DNA of 64,000 nucleotides from Polynucleobacter sp. UB-Piko-W3 (GCF_018881635.1 NZ_JACVPY010000002.1:29374-93373), one strand, 5' to 3'. Shown: positions 46,564-55,987, numbered from the stretch's first letter. The notes: generated from the letters alone by a model not told the origin. Program-made: numbers and translations.

Positions 46564-46956
46564 ATGATCATCGGCATTGGTACAGATATTCTCCAGATCG
46601 AGCGCTTACAAGCGGCTTATGATCGGACCAATGGCCGCTTGGCTGAAAGAATTTTGAGCCCTGCTGAGATGTTGGTCTTTAAACAGCGTCTTGCCAGAAA
46701 TCACAAACGGGGCATTGCCTTCTTAGCAACGCGCTTTGCTGCTAAGGAAGCATTTTCTAAGGCTATTGGCCTAGGAATGAGAATGCCTATGACCTGGCGC
46801 TCATTGCAAACTTTAAACGAGCCGAGCGGTAAGCCGGTCACTTCCTACTTGGGCGCACTGGCCAAATTTATGGCAGAAAAGAATTGGGAAGCGCACGTTA
46901 CTGTGAGCGATGAACAGGATATGGCGATTGCCCATGTCATCGTTACTCAAAAGTAA
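46564..46956 (+). CDS. acpS: Holo-[acyl-carrier-protein] synthase
   Basis: A 130-residue enzyme that attaches phosphopantetheine to AcpP (encoded at 37569-37808). The GIGTDILQIERL start has the metal-binding aspartate, and TRFAAKEAFSKAIG near residue 58 has the catalytic Glu/Lys. The C-terminal HVTVSDEQDMAIAHVI strand is typical. It lies just after pdxJ and before nagZ. Confidence 0.95.
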   Translation: MIIGIGTDILQIERLQAAYDRTNGRLAERILSPAEMLVFKQRLARNHKRGIAFLATRFAAKEAFSKAIGLGMRMPMTWRSLQTLNEPSGKPVTSYLGALAKFMAEKNWEAHVTVSDEQDMAIAHVIVTQK

Positions 46957-46988
46957 GCACTAGATATTCAGAATATACAGAGGAAGAG

Positions 46989-48065
46989 ATGAGTAAATCC
47001 ACCATGAGCCCAGGCCCAGTCACATTGGATGTGGTGGGTCAGGTCTTAGATGCTGAAGATCGTCGTCGTATCCTAAATCCTTTGACTGGTGGCGTTATCC
47101 TGTTTGGTAGAAACTTTGCCGATCGTAAACAGCTGACCAAACTCACTGCTGATATCAAAAAACTCCGCTCTGATGTCTTGATCTCCATTGATCATGAGGG
47201 TGGACGAGTGCAGCGTTGTAAAACAGATGGCTTTACCCACCTTCCAGCAATGCGCAAGTTCGGTGAACTTTGGGGTGTAAAGAGTAATTCGACCCATGCA
47301 GCCGAGTCAGCAGCGCTTGCGATGGCGGCAGCTACTGCCTGCGGATACATTTTGGCTGCTGAGTTGCGCGCTTGCGGTGTGGACTTAAGTTTCACGCCAG
47401 TTTTGGATTTAGATTTTGGTCGCAGTGGAGTCATCGGCGATCGTTCATTTAGTCGTGACCCACAAATTGTGTTTGCCTTAGCAAAGAGTTTGAACGAAGG
47501 CTTGCGCTTAGCTGATATGGCGAATTGCGGCAAACATTTTCCGGGGCATGGTTGGGCAGAAGCAGATTCTCATGTGGCTATTCCGGTAGATGAGCGGTCC
47601 ATGGCCCAGATTCTGAATGATGATGCCAAGCCTTATGAGTGGTTAGATCTCAGTCTGGCTGCCGTCATGCCTGCCCATGTCATTTATCCTAAGGTAGACA
47701 AGAACCCTGCGGGATTTTCTAATGTTTGGCTACATTCCATCTTGCGTCAAGAGTTGGGATTTGAGGGCGTGATCTTCAGTGATGATCTCTCAATGGAGGG
47801 CGCCAGTGTTGCAGGCTCTGTGGTGAAGGGTGCTGAGTTGGCACTCAATGCAGGCTGTGATGCCGTTCTGATTTGTAATCGTCCAGATTTAGCTGATCAA
47901 TTACTTGAAAAACTCAAGGTCTCTAAAGCTAAACAGTCTGAATCTGCTACTCGCCTGAATCGCTTGATGCCAAAGTCAGCAGCTTTATCGTGGGATGACT
48001 TGCAGGATGAAGCAGAGTATCAACATGCTAAAGGCTTGCTCAAGCAGATGAAGTTAATTGCTTAA
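46989..48065 (+). CDS. nagZ: Beta-N-acetylhexosaminidase NagZ
   Basis: NagZ removes GlcNAc from peptidoglycan fragments during cell-wall recycling in the cytoplasm. The 358-residue glycosidase family 3 protein has GVILFGRNF near residue 35, IDHEGGRVQRC near 65, KHFPGHGWAEADSHVA with the catalytic histidine near 178, and VIFSDDLSMEGA with the nucleophile aspartate near 255. AGAGGAAGAG precedes the start. It ends at a strong terminator. Confidence 0.95.
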   Translation: MSKSTMSPGPVTLDVVGQVLDAEDRRRILNPLTGGVILFGRNFADRKQLTKLTADIKKLRSDVLISIDHEGGRVQRCKTDGFTHLPAMRKFGELWGVKSNSTHAAESAALAMAAATACGYILAAELRACGVDLSFTPVLDLDFGRSGVIGDRSFSRDPQIVFALAKSLNEGLRLADMANCGKHFPGHGWAEADSHVAIPVDERSMAQILNDDAKPYEWLDLSLAAVMPAHVIYPKVDKNPAGFSNVWLHSILRQELGFEGVIFSDDLSMEGASVAGSVVKGAELALNAGCDAVLICNRPDLADQLLEKLKVSKAKQSESATRLNRLMPKSAALSWDDLQDEAEYQHAKGLLKQMKLIA

Positions 48066-48093
48066 GATATTTTTCACTTTGTGAGAGAAATAA

Positions 48094-48117
48094 AAAAGCC
48101 CGGCGTACCGGGCTTTT
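48094..48117. terminator. Bidirectional terminator between nagZ and efp
   Basis: A 10-bp stem AAAAGCCCGG / CCGGGCTTTT with a CGTA loop. It serves the convergent nagZ and efp genes. Confidence 0.9.
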
Positions 48118-48146
48118 GTTTTTGAGTTTGCTACTCAGTGTTTTAC

Positions 48147-48707
48147 TTAGTTAGCGCGGCTACGATATTCACCGGTGCGAGTATCGATCTCGATCTTGTC
48201 GCCAGTGTTACAAAACAAAGGAACTTGCAATTCATAGCCAGTAGCCAGTTTTGCGTTCTTTAGTACTTTACCTGAGCTAGTATCGCCTTTAACAGCAGGT
48301 TCTGTGTAGATGATTTCACGAACGAGTGAATTTGGCATGGCTACTGAAAGTGCTTTACCTTCGTAGAACACAACTTCACAGGGCATGCTTTCTTCGAGGT
48401 AATTTAATGCATCGCCCATGAATTCAGCTTCCACTTCGTACTGGTTGTAGTCACCATCCATAAATACATACATTGGATCTGCGAAATAAGAATAGGTGCA
48501 GTCTTTCTTTTCGAGAATGACAACATCAAACTTATCATCGGCTTTATAAACACCTTCGTTCGGTGCGCCAGTTAATAAGTTCTTAAATTTCATTTTTACA
48601 ACTGAGGAGTTACGTCCTGAGCGGCTGTATTCGGCTTTTAAAACGACCATGGCATCGCTGCCGATCATAACTACGTTACCAACGCGGAGTTCTTGTGCTG
48701 TTTTCAT
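48147..48707 (-). CDS. efp: Elongation factor P, rhamnosylated type
   Basis: EF-P helps ribosomes make consecutive proline bonds. The 186-residue protein has three beta-barrel domains. The loop that reaches the peptidyl-transferase centre reads YSRSGRNSS with Arg at position 32, counted from the first Met, instead of the lysine of E. coli EF-P. Arg32 marks the subfamily activated by TDP-rhamnose attached by EarP, encoded just upstream on the same strand. The two genes are 87 bp apart. Confidence 0.96.
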   Translation of the reverse strand: MKTAQELRVGNVVMIGSDAMVVLKAEYSRSGRNSSVVKMKFKNLLTGAPNEGVYKADDKFDVVILEKKDCTYSYFADPMYVFMDGDYNQYEVEAEFMGDALNYLEESMPCEVVFYEGKALSVAMPNSLVREIIYTEPAVKGDTSSGKVLKNAKLATGYELQVPLFCNTGDKIEIDTRTGEYRSRAN

Positions 48708-48793
48708 CTTGCTATTCCTGGGTGCAGAGTGATTTTTCTGCGGTTTTTATCAAAAACAAGATTGTAACCGCCCGCAGGCCTTTAATGCAGAGC

Positions 48794-49864
48794 TTAGGCT
48801 ATAAAGCGCATTAAGCGTGCGGCCAAACCACCATCTTCTTGATTTTTGAGTATGTGAGCACGCCAGGCTTTGGAATGGCCATGCCAGGCGTTTAGGGATT
48901 TAAACCATGAACTAGGCATTGCCCAGGTCATTGCCGCAATCGTGGCTAATCTGAGTTCTTGGCTAGCATTATTGAGGTACAAATCTAAAAAGGCTGCCAA
49001 TTTGACTTCGTGCGCTCGATCTTCTTGGGGGTAGATGTGCCAAATAAATGGTTTGCCAGCCAGTTGAGCGCGGATAAATGAATCTTCACCTCGCACAATA
49101 TTGAAGTCGCATTGTGAGAGTACCCAGTCATACTCATCTTGCGATACAAATGGTATCGAGAGAAGTTGGATGTTTGCAGGCAGCTCAATTGGTTTTTCAC
49201 CATAAAAATTGAGTAGTTCTGCATGGCCATGGGTAAGCAATACATCAACGTGTTCTCCAAGATTGCCTAAGTCTTCAAGCCATTTGCGTAAGGGGGCTCC
49301 AGGGTAGCAAAAAATACTGATGCGTTTTGCTTTGGGGCGTAGTTTTAACCAGATCGATTTCAGGCTCTTGGGAATGAGACGGGTAACTTCTGATCCTTCA
49401 GGAGGAATAGGGTCTAGTAAGAGTCCACCAACATCATCTTGAAAACCTGGAAAGAAAAAATACTTTGGAATACCGTGCGATTGTGGTGATGCCTTTAAAT
49501 GAAAATCGCTAATCCAGGGCTCGGCGCTGAGATACTCTAAATTGATAATGATCGGCTTTACAGGGGCAATGAAGAGTCCTGCAAGATAGCGTTCTGGTAA
49601 ATCACAGCCAAAAGCTTCAATTACGACATCTGGGGTTTGAACAGGATGCCTGGCATTACTATGGCTAGCCTCCCAAGGTTGCAGATCAATTTGGTGGCCT
49701 AGCGCTTCATCGCTGCCAGAAGCGAGTAAATTAAGGGTTGGCAAGTCATTGCAGAAAATGCGTACTTCTTGGCCATGAAGACTTGATAAGCTTCGGGCTA
49801 GACGCCAGCAAATACCAGCATCACCATAGTTGTCTACGATTTGGCAGAAAATATCCCAACGCAT
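48794..49864 (-). CDS. earP: EF-P arginine-32 rhamnosyltransferase EarP
   Basis: EarP attaches rhamnose to Arg32 of EF-P. The 356-residue GT-B glycosyltransferase starts [21 protein letters not shown], the family N-terminus, which holds the catalytic aspartate. The middle [10 protein letters not shown] strand and the [27 protein letters not shown] block near residue 260 bind TDP-rhamnose and are strongly conserved. Its start codon overlaps that of the divergent uvrC gene. The rhamnose-nucleotide genes are not in the window. Confidence 0.93.
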   Translation of the reverse strand: MRWDIFCQIVDNYGDAGICWRLARSLSSLHGQEVRIFCNDLPTLNLLASGSDEALGHQIDLQPWEASHSNARHPVQTPDVVIEAFGCDLPERYLAGLFIAPVKPIIINLEYLSAEPWISDFHLKASPQSHGIPKYFFFPGFQDDVGGLLLDPIPPEGSEVTRLIPKSLKSIWLKLRPKAKRISIFCYPGAPLRKWLEDLGNLGEHVDVLLTHGHAELLNFYGEKPIELPANIQLLSIPFVSQDEYDWVLSQCDFNIVRGEDSFIRAQLAGKPFIWHIYPQEDRAHEVKLAAFLDLYLNNASQELRLATIAAMTWAMPSSWFKSLNAWHGHSKAWRAHILKNQEDGGLAARLMRFIA

Positions 49865-51785
49865 GAGTAATTCTTTTTTTGAAAACCTTCAGCAAGACGT
49901 TAAACGGCTGCCCGGATTGCCGGGGGTGTATCGCTTCTTTGATGAAGCAGGGCATATTCTGTATGTTGGCAAAGCTCGCCACCTCAAAAAACGGGTCTCC
50001 AGTTATTTTCAGAGCAAACAACTTTCTCCACGCATAGCGCTCATGGTGGGCAAAATCGCCCGCTACGAAACAACAGTAACACGGTCCGAAACCGAAGCAC
50101 TCATTCTTGAGAACAATCTCATTAAAGAGTTGGCTCCACCATTCAATATTCTCTTTAGAGATGATAAGTCTTATCCCTATGTCATGATGACGGGTCACCA
50201 GTTCCCCAGGCTGGCTTCTTATCGTGGCAAGATAGATAAGCGCAATCATTATTTCGGACCTTTCCCAAATTCTTGGGCAGTGCGTAATAGTGTGCAGATT
50301 TTGCAAAAAGTGTTTCGACTACGAACCTGCGAAGACTCTGTCTTTAAGAATCGCAGTCGTCCTTGCTTGTTGCATCAAATTCATCGTTGCAGTGCCCCTT
50401 GTGTTGGCAGACTCAGCGTAGAGCAGTATGACCAAGATGTAGCTCAAGCAACCCGCTTTTTAGAAGGCGATCATGGTCGGGTGTTATCAGAGCTTGAAAA
50501 AGAAATGCATGCCCATAGCGAGGCCATGGAATTTGAAATGGCGGCAGTACTGCGAGACCGCATTGCCGATCTCTCGAGTGTGCTGCAGCAGCAGTCTATG
50601 GATACTGTTGCTGAAGGTGAGGGTGATGTTGATGTGATTGCTGTCGCACAAATGGAAGGAATGGTTTGCGTGAACTTGGCTATGGTGCGTGGCGGTCGCC
50701 ACTTGGGCGATAGAGCTTACTTCCCTAAGGGATTGCGAACCACCTCTGGTGAGTTGCCATCACCCCCAGAAATTCTAGAAGCTTTTATTGCGCAACATTA
50801 TTTAGAAGAAAATATAGATGAGGCAGCTTCTGGAGCAACGACTCATTTAATTCCATCCGTACTGGTTTTAAATCATGCTCTGCAATCAATTAGTGATGAT
50901 GTCTCTAAGCTTAGTGATGCACCTCCGGAAGGTTTGCATGAGCTATTAAATGCGCAAGCCGGCAGAAAAATCACCTTCTTGCATCAACCGCAAGGACAAA
51001 GACGGCACTGGCTTGCAATGGCTGAGGGTAATGCCAAGATTGCTCTGACTAAGCGGCTAGTTGAGACTGGTGGGCAATTAGCGAGAGCGCGAGCATTGGC
51101 AGATATTTTGGCACTCGATCTAGAAAGCCTTGAGCAATTACGAATTGAGTGTTTTGATATTAGCCATACCTCTGGTGAGGCAACCCAAGCCTCTTGTGTG
51201 GTTTATGCAAAGAACGCAATGCAGTCTAGTGAGTATCGCCGTTTTAATATTGCCGACATTACTCCAGGTGACGACTACGCTGCTATGCGACAAGTATTGC
51301 AAAGACGCTACGCCAACTTTCAGGAACTTCCAGTAGATAGAATCCCGCAAGTCATTTTGATTGATGGCGGTAAAGGACAGGTGGAGATGGCAAGACAAGT
51401 TCTTGCAGAATTTGGCATGGATGTAGGTCTCATTGTGGGAGTAGCTAAAGGCGAGGGTCGTAAGGTTGGGTTAGAAACACTGATCTTTGCTGATGGGCGC
51501 AAAGCCTTAGAGCTCGGAATTGATAGTGCCGCTTTATTATTGGTTGCGCAGATTCGAGATGAGGCTCATCGTTTTGCAATCACCGGAATGCGCGCCAAGC
51601 GGGCCAAGGCAAGAACAGTCTCTCGCTTAGAGGAGATTGAAGGTATTGGTGCCAAGCGACGTCAACAGCTATTAGCCCGTTTTGGTGGATTAAAAGGGGT
51701 GGCTAATGCGAGTATTGAAGAGATTGCCAGCGTGGAAGGAGTCTCACTTACTCTTGCTGAGCAGATTTATCGCCAACTCCACTAG
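49863..51785 (+). CDS. uvrC: UvrABC system protein C
   Basis: UvrC makes both cuts in nucleotide excision repair. The 640-residue protein has an N-terminal GIY-YIG domain ([19 protein letters not shown] near residue 20), a UVR motif near 205, an RNase H-like C-terminal domain (FDISHTSGE and DGGKGQV) and a helix-hairpin-helix tail. I chose ATG 49863, giving MSNSFFENL; an upstream TTG at 49830 is in frame but adds nothing conserved. The start overlaps the earP start in divergent orientation. Confidence 0.95.
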   Translation: MSNSFFENLQQDVKRLPGLPGVYRFFDEAGHILYVGKARHLKKRVSSYFQSKQLSPRIALMVGKIARYETTVTRSETEALILENNLIKELAPPFNILFRDDKSYPYVMMTGHQFPRLASYRGKIDKRNHYFGPFPNSWAVRNSVQILQKVFRLRTCEDSVFKNRSRPCLLHQIHRCSAPCVGRLSVEQYDQDVAQATRFLEGDHGRVLSELEKEMHAHSEAMEFEMAAVLRDRIADLSSVLQQQSMDTVAEGEGDVDVIAVAQMEGMVCVNLAMVRGGRHLGDRAYFPKGLRTTSGELPSPPEILEAFIAQHYLEENIDEAASGATTHLIPSVLVLNHALQSISDDVSKLSDAPPEGLHELLNAQAGRKITFLHQPQGQRRHWLAMAEGNAKIALTKRLVETGGQLARARALADILALDLESLEQLRIECFDISHTSGEATQASCVVYAKNAMQSSEYRRFNIADITPGDDYAAMRQVLQRRYANFQELPVDRIPQVILIDGGKGQVEMARQVLAEFGMDVGLIVGVAKGEGRKVGLETLIFADGRKALELGIDSAALLLVAQIRDEAHRFAITGMRAKRAKARTVSRLEEIEGIGAKRRQQLLARFGGLKGVANASIEEIASVEGVSLTLAEQIYRQLH

Positions 51786-51819
51786 CAAATCTATCACTCA
51801 CTTAGTTTATCCTTGATAT

Positions 51820-52395
51820 ATGCCATTTAATCTACCGATTGCCCTAACCTGGTTGCGTGTTGCAGCAATTCCCTTGCTCATCGCGATCTTTTATCTCCCG
51901 GGGGTATGGTTAACACCTCTTGAGAAGAATGTCATCGCAACCATCATCTTTGTCTTTGCGGCACTCACCGATTGGTTGGATGGATTTTTGGCGAGGCGTA
52001 TGCATCAAGAGTCTGCCTTTGGACAATTTCTAGATCCCGTTGCAGATAAACTCATCGTGGCGGCAGCATTATTGGTTCTGCTGAATATGGATCGCGTTCA
52101 AGTCTGGGTTGCCCTCATCATCATCGGACGAGAAATTACGATCTCTGCTTTGCGAGAGTGGATGGCTTTGTTGGGTGCTGGCAAAAGCGTCGCTGTTCAT
52201 ATGGTCGGGAAATTAAAAACGACAGCACAATTGGTGGCCATTTCATTTTTGTTGCTCAATGACACCTTATTTGGGTGGTTGGACTGCGCCAGAATTGGTA
52301 CTTGGCTGATTTGGGTAGCTTCGTTTTTAACACTTTGGTCCATGTTCTATTACATGAAAAAGGCCTTGCCACAATTGGCTGGCAAGATTGATTAA
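51820..52395 (+). CDS. pgsA: CDP-diacylglycerol--glycerol-3-phosphate phosphatidyltransferase
   Basis: PgsA makes phosphatidylglycerol phosphate, the precursor of anionic phospholipids. The 191-residue membrane protein has the CDP-alcohol phosphotransferase motif DWLDGFLARRMHQESAFGQF-LDPVADK near residues 53-78, with all four metal-binding aspartates. Four to five membrane spans are evident. It lies between uvrC and two tRNA genes, as in E. coli. Confidence 0.95.
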   Translation: MPFNLPIALTWLRVAAIPLLIAIFYLPGVWLTPLEKNVIATIIFVFAALTDWLDGFLARRMHQESAFGQFLDPVADKLIVAAALLVLLNMDRVQVWVALIIIGREITISALREWMALLGAGKSVAVHMVGKLKTTAQLVAISFLLLNDTLFGWLDCARIGTWLIWVASFLTLWSMFYYMKKALPQLAGKID

Positions 52396-52477
52396 ATTCT
52401 AAAAACCCCAGCCAGCTAAGCCTTTGAAGGGAATAATGCTTTCTCTTCGATTGTTTGTTAAACTGACGCCCTGTTAT

Positions 52478-52553
52478 GCGGGAATAGCTCAGCTGGTAGA
52501 GCGATACCTTGCCAAGGTATAGGTCGGGAGTTCGAACCTCCTTTCCCGCTCCA
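52478..52553 (+). tRNA. tRNA-Gly (GCC)
   Basis: A 76-base cloverleaf with acceptor GCGGGAA / TTCCCGC, discriminator T and encoded CCA. The anticodon stem-loop reads CCTTGCCAAGG, giving GCC. The T-loop is GTTCGAACC. It follows pgsA. Confidence 0.97.
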
Positions 52554-52559
52554 AGTTCG

Positions 52560-52589
52560 ATGGGAAGCCCTGAAAAGCTTCCCATTTTT
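52560..52589 (+). terminator. Hairpin between the two tRNA genes
   Basis: A 9-bp stem, ATGGGAAGC (52560-52568) and GCTTCCCAT (52577-52585), with an eight-base loop and a T-run. It may terminate or process the tRNA-Gly transcript. Confidence 0.7.
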
Positions 52590-52602
52590 GATTTAAGTAT
52601 CT

Positions 52603-52676
52603 GGCGCGTTGGCCGAGTGGTTAGGCAGGAGCCTGCAAAGCTTCGTACGGGGGTTCGATTCCCTCACGCGCCTCCA
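52603..52676 (+). tRNA. tRNA-Cys (GCA)
   Basis: A 74-base cloverleaf with acceptor GGCGCGT / ACGCGCC, discriminator T and encoded CCA. The anticodon loop CCTGCAAAG gives GCA. The T-loop is GTTCGATTC. It is 49 bases downstream of tRNA-Gly; the tRNA-Leu that follows in E. coli is missing here. Confidence 0.97.
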
Positions 52677-52761
52677 GTAATTTCGCTTGACGAAATGGGG
52701 GTATCCCCTAAAATACTTTCAAGTTATGTAAGTAATCCTCGTTCACTAGGTAAAGCGAAAA

Positions 52762-53223
52762 ATGATCAAAATCCATACCCTCAAAGTCGGAGCATTTGCC
52801 TTATTCTTTTCTGCCTTTCTAGGCGCTTGCGCTAGCTCTGGGGACTCTCCTACTGGAACGCCCAGTGAAGTTCAGGAGACTCAGACTCAACTCCTAGGTG
52901 ATATGCCATTACCAGCTGCCTCAAAAATTATTGGCCCAGATTCTTTAATCATTGGTCGTGGCGACAACTGGGTAGGGCGTGTCATATTATCTGGGGTACA
53001 AACACCAACAGATATTTATGCATTCTTTCAATCTGAGTATCCAAGAGCTGGTTGGACAACGGTTAGTGCAGTGAAATCTAAAACGAGTATTTTGGTTTTC
53101 ACGAAAGGCGATCGAACAGCTACGGTAGAGTTGAATGAAGGTTCTTTCACTGGACCAAAAACCATCATCGTCATTACTTCATCCCCAAAGAATGCAAACG
53201 TAGTGGCTCCAGGTCGTAAGTAA
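52762..53223 (+). CDS. Lipoprotein of unknown function
   Basis: A 153-residue secreted lipoprotein. The signal ends in the lipobox LGAC (Cys at residue 22), followed by a Ser/Gly/Thr-rich linker. The rest is a small mixed fold (about residues 45-140) with VGRVILSGVQTPTDIYAFFQSEYP and SILVFTKGDRTATVEL. I recognise no catalytic motif or family. It stands alone and ends at a strong terminator. Confidence 0.75.
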   Translation: MIKIHTLKVGAFALFFSAFLGACASSGDSPTGTPSEVQETQTQLLGDMPLPAASKIIGPDSLIIGRGDNWVGRVILSGVQTPTDIYAFFQSEYPRAGWTTVSAVKSKTSILVFTKGDRTATVELNEGSFTGPKTIIVITSSPKNANVVAPGRK

Positions 53224-53242
53224 TTTAGAAAAGAGATATTAA

Positions 53243-53267
53243 AAAAGGCCTCCACTGGAGGCCTTTT
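53243..53267. terminator. Bidirectional terminator between the lipoprotein gene and lexA
   Basis: An 11-bp stem, AAAAGGCCTCC / GGAGGCCTTTT, with a three-base ACT loop. It lies between genes that converge. Confidence 0.9.
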
Positions 53268-53283
53268 GCTTTATGGTGCTTGC

Positions 53284-54003
53284 TTACAGCCCTCCAGCCC
53301 TAATGAGACCAACGGCCTGACCTTCAATAGCGAAGTTGGGTTGACGACTATCTACGAGAATATTTTTAAAGTCTGGGTTCTCAGCTTGTAATTCGATCAC
53401 CATACCGTTAGTAGTTTTCTTTTGATTCCAGCGCTTCACAGTGACTTCATCATCAAGGCGGGCAACCACGATATCGCCATTGCGCACTTCGGTAGTTTTG
53501 CGAACAGCTAAATAGTCACCATCCAAAATTCCGGCATCACGCATACTCATACCCACAACCTTCAATAAGTAGTCAGCGCTCTTACTGAATAAGCTTGGAT
53601 CAACAGGGACTTGTTTTTCAATATGCTCAACGGCCATGATTGGTGAGCCAGCAGCAACTCGTCCAATTAAAGGAAGCGTGAGTTGTTGTAATGCACCTGA
53701 CGGTAATGACATCTGGCGATATTGATTGGTGTGATGTGTTTGATTGAAGCGTTGCAAAATCCGAATGCCACGAGAAGTACCTGGCGTTAATTCTATATAA
53801 CCCTTTTTTGCCAGCGCGCGAAGATGTTCTTCAGCGGCGTTAGCAGATGCGAAACCTAATTGAGCTGCAATTTCTGCGCGAGTAGGTGGTGAGCCACCCT
53901 CATCGATCGCTTTGGAGATCAATTCTAAAATCTCACTTTGACGTGAGGTGAGTTTGGGGAGGGCGGTCAGCTCCTCAGGAAAATCGACTGTATTTATGTC
54001 CAT
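53284..54003 (-). CDS. lexA: LexA repressor
   Basis: LexA represses SOS genes until RecA triggers self-cleavage. The 239-residue protein has a winged-helix DNA-binding domain (about 17-82; [20 protein letters not shown] recognition region), a cleavage site Ala118-Gly119 (GRVAAGSP) and the Ser153/Lys190 catalytic pair (VGMSM, VTVKR). It is about 35 residues longer than E. coli LexA, including a 16-residue N-terminal extension. I chose ATG 54003; a longer frame to 54075 crosses the promoter. A LexA box overlaps the promoter, so it is self-regulated. Confidence 0.95.
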   Translation of the reverse strand: MDINTVDFPEELTALPKLTSRQSEILELISKAIDEGGSPPTRAEIAAQLGFASANAAEEHLRALAKKGYIELTPGTSRGIRILQRFNQTHHTNQYRQMSLPSGALQQLTLPLIGRVAAGSPIMAVEHIEKQVPVDPSLFSKSADYLLKVVGMSMRDAGILDGDYLAVRKTTEVRNGDIVVARLDDEVTVKRWNQKKTTNGMVIELQAENPDFKNILVDSRQPNFAIEGQAVGLIRAGGL

Positions 54004-54004
54004 A

Positions 54005-54020
54005 CTGGGATTGTATACAG
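54005..54020 (-). promoter_or_regulatory. LexA (SOS) box of lexA
   Basis: CTGT-ATACAATC-CCAG on the minus strand matches the CTGT-N8-ACAG pattern with one change (final half CCAG). It overlaps the -10 element and ends two bases before the lexA start codon. Confidence 0.72.
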
Positions 54021-54038
54021 CACTATTTGATATTTCAA
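54010..54038 (-). promoter_or_regulatory. Predicted lexA promoter
   Basis: On the minus strand TTGAAA (54033-54038) and TACAAT (54010-54015) are 17 bp apart, a near-consensus promoter. The -10 box ends six bases before ATG 54003, so transcription would begin about at the start codon and the lexA message would be leaderless. No Shine-Dalgarno is present between them. Confidence 0.7.
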
Positions 54039-54062
54039 GGACTTTTGGCAGGGGATAATGCA

Positions 54063-55112
54063 ATGATGGGTTCAAATCACGCTAAGCCTGAAAATTCTCC
54101 CCATATCCTGGTATTGGGTATGGGCGGCACTATTGCTGGTTTAGCCCCAAATCCAGGGGTCGACCCAAGGTCCTATAAGGCCGGGGAATTGGGTATTGAG
54201 ACCCTGGTGGCGACTATCCAAGATGGGATTCCAGGGCATTTAAAGCTGCTTGCTCAGCAGGTGGCCAACATCAATAGCCGTGATTTAGGTGAGGATTTAC
54301 TAACCCTCTTAGGCAATTTGGTAAAGACTTCTCTAGAAAACCCATCTGTTCAAGGGATTGTCATTACCCATGGCACAGATACAGTTGAGGAAGCGGGATT
54401 TTTCTTGTCTGCTACCTGCGGCAAACTTGCTGAAAAATTAGGCAAGAGAGTCGTTTTGACCGGAGCCATGCTCCCAGCCAATGTACCGCAGGCTGATGGT
54501 CCTCTAAATCTTCTAGATGCCTTGAAGTGGGCCGCCACTTCTCGAGAAAATTGCCCTGGAGGAGTTTTTGCCGTATTCGCAGGTAAGGTCTGCCTTGCTC
54601 GAGATTTGGCAAAACGCCATACTTCAGCCCTCAATGCACCCTTAATGGACTCCCCATCTAGTCCTGTAGGCTTGGTTAATCCTTCTTGGATGTCTAGAGT
54701 AAGGGCGACTCAGGAAGCATGTGGTGATGATTTACCCATTCCTGAGGGTATTTGGCCATGGGTGGAGATTTTAACTAGCCATGCTGGTGCACGTTCCGAG
54801 GCTATCGAGTTTTTGGTCAACACCGGAGTCCAAGGCTTAGTTCTTGCCGGAACAGGCCTAGGAGGGTTTCATCAAGCCCTGGAAGAGGCTTTAAAGCTAG
54901 CTCAAGACAAAGGTGTTGCCCTCATAAAAACCTCACGTACTGGCGCTGGCGTAATTGGAGAAGTGTCTGCCTTAGGTTTGACCGCGGGTAGCCTTTCCGC
55001 CCCCAGGGCACGAATTGCTCTTCAACTGGCATTAAATGCCACAAAGGGAGATAAATCCCTGACTTGGCAGGATTTTTTTGCTAGAATAGCGGTCTTGCCT
55101 GAGATTAGGTAA
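54063..55112 (+). CDS. L-asparaginase
   Basis: The enzyme hydrolyses asparagine to aspartate and ammonia. The 349-residue protein has the first catalytic threonine in GMGGTIAGL near residue 23, the second in [12 protein letters not shown] near 108 and [19 protein letters not shown] near 140. I chose ATG 54063 (a strong AGGGG is nine bases upstream); ATG 54066 is also possible. No signal peptide is seen, so it appears cytoplasmic. It is divergent from lexA. The rpsF promoter lies in its last codons. Confidence 0.9.
   Translation: MMGSNHAKPENSPHILVLGMGGTIAGLAPNPGVDPRSYKAGELGIETLVATIQDGIPGHLKLLAQQVANINSRDLGEDLLTLLGNLVKTSLENPSVQGIVITHGTDTVEEAGFFLSATCGKLAEKLGKRVVLTGAMLPANVPQADGPLNLLDALKWAATSRENCPGGVFAVFAGKVCLARDLAKRHTSALNAPLMDSPSSPVGLVNPSWMSRVRATQEACGDDLPIPEGIWPWVEILTSHAGARSEAIEFLVNTGVQGLVLAGTGLGGFHQALEEALKLAQDKGVALIKTSRTGAGVIGEVSALGLTAGSLSAPRARIALQLALNATKGDKSLTWQDFFARIAVLPEIR
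55064..55087 (+). promoter_or_regulatory. Possible rpsF promoter (in the end of the asparaginase gene)
   Basis: An extended -10, TGCTAGAAT (TAGAAT at 55082-55087), follows a CTGACT (55059-55064) with 17 bp between. It lies inside the last codons of the asparaginase gene and would give a leader of about 150 bases for rpsF. Confidence 0.5.
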
Positions 55113-55180
55113 GCGCTGAAAAGCGGCTTTAAAAGTGTTGTAGCAGTACCTACAATTTGTTACTACCTTGTCACACTGGC

Positions 55181-55209
55181 GCTAACTTCAAAAACCATCG
55201 GAAGTTAGC
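55181..55209 (+). promoter_or_regulatory. Stem-loop in the rpsF leader
   Basis: A perfect 9-bp stem, GCTAACTTC (55181-55189) and GAAGTTAGC (55201-55209), encloses an 11-base AACCATCG-containing loop, 38 bases before rpsF. bS6-bS18 leader elements with a CCG-type feature are known in many bacteria; that this is one is an inference. Confidence 0.5.
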
Positions 55210-55246
55210 AAGACGCTCAGGTGACTTTATCCTTAAGGAGTGTTAG

Positions 55247-55621
55247 ATGCGTCATTATGAAATCGTTTTTATCGTCCATCCGGACCAAAGCGAGCAAGTG
55301 CCCGCGATGATCGATCGCTACAAAGCTACATTAGCAGCTGCCGGCGGCAAAATTCATCGCATGGAAGATTGGGGTCGTCGTCAGATGGCTTACATGATCG
55401 ACAAGCTTGCTAAAGCCCACTACGTTTGCATGAACATTGAGTGCGACCAGAAAACTCTGGAAGAGCTCGAGCATGCGTTCAAATTTAACGATGCTGTTTT
55501 GCGTCACCTCATCATCAAGACTAAGAAGGCTGAAAGTGAGCCTTCCATCATGATGAAAGAAGTGCAACGTGAAGAAGCGCGCAAATCAGCTCAATCCGAA
55601 GCTCCTGTAGCAGCGGAATAA
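55247..55621 (+). CDS. rpsF: 30S ribosomal protein S6
   Basis: A 124-residue bS6 starting [19 protein letters not shown], with the [12 protein letters not shown] strand and [15 protein letters not shown]. An acidic tail follows. AAGGAG is seven bases before ATG 55247. It is the first gene of rpsF-priB-rpsR-rplI-dnaB. Confidence 0.97.
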   Translation: MRHYEIVFIVHPDQSEQVPAMIDRYKATLAAAGGKIHRMEDWGRRQMAYMIDKLAKAHYVCMNIECDQKTLEELEHAFKFNDAVLRHLIIKTKKAESEPSIMMKEVQREEARKSAQSEAPVAAE

Positions 55622-55680
55622 GTTAGAAATTTGAAGAGGAATACACAGACTAGAAAACGTATCAGAGAAGCGGAGCGGCG

Positions 55681-55974
55681 TTGAATCATTTCACTCTCAC
55701 TGCAATCTTGGTATCTAAAGACGCAATTCGATTTACACCAGCAGGAATACCGGTGATGCATTGCCAGCTAGAACATAGCGGTCAAGCAAACGAGGTAGGA
55801 GTGGCTAGGAAAATCCTGATGAGCGTTGAAGCCATAGCAATTGGTCCGATACAAAAGGATCTTGAGCGAATGGATTTAGGAGCTGAGGCAGTGTTTGAAG
55901 GATTCTTAGCACCCAAGACTCTACGTAATCAAAGACTTGTTTTCCATATTAACCATATTCAATTGAAAAATTAA
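55681..55974 (+). CDS. priB: Primosomal replication protein PriB
   Basis: A 97-residue single OB-fold DNA-binding protein that helps restart stalled forks with Pri[16 protein letters not shown] and the closing FHINHIQL strand fit PriB. The start is TTG 55681, giving [10 protein letters not shown]; no ATG or GTG is upstream in frame, and GGAG is five bases before the TTG. It sits between rpsF and rpsR, as usual. Confidence 0.9.
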   Translation: MNHFTLTAILVSKDAIRFTPAGIPVMHCQLEHSGQANEVGVARKILMSVEAIAIGPIQKDLERMDLGAEAVFEGFLAPKTLRNQRLVFHINHIQLKN

Positions 55975-55987
55975 AGAGGAAATCATC

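Noticed and set aside
52677..52761. A third tRNA after tRNA-Cys, as in E. coli
   Set aside because: No cloverleaf is present; only a short GGGG-TAT-CCCC hairpin is seen.
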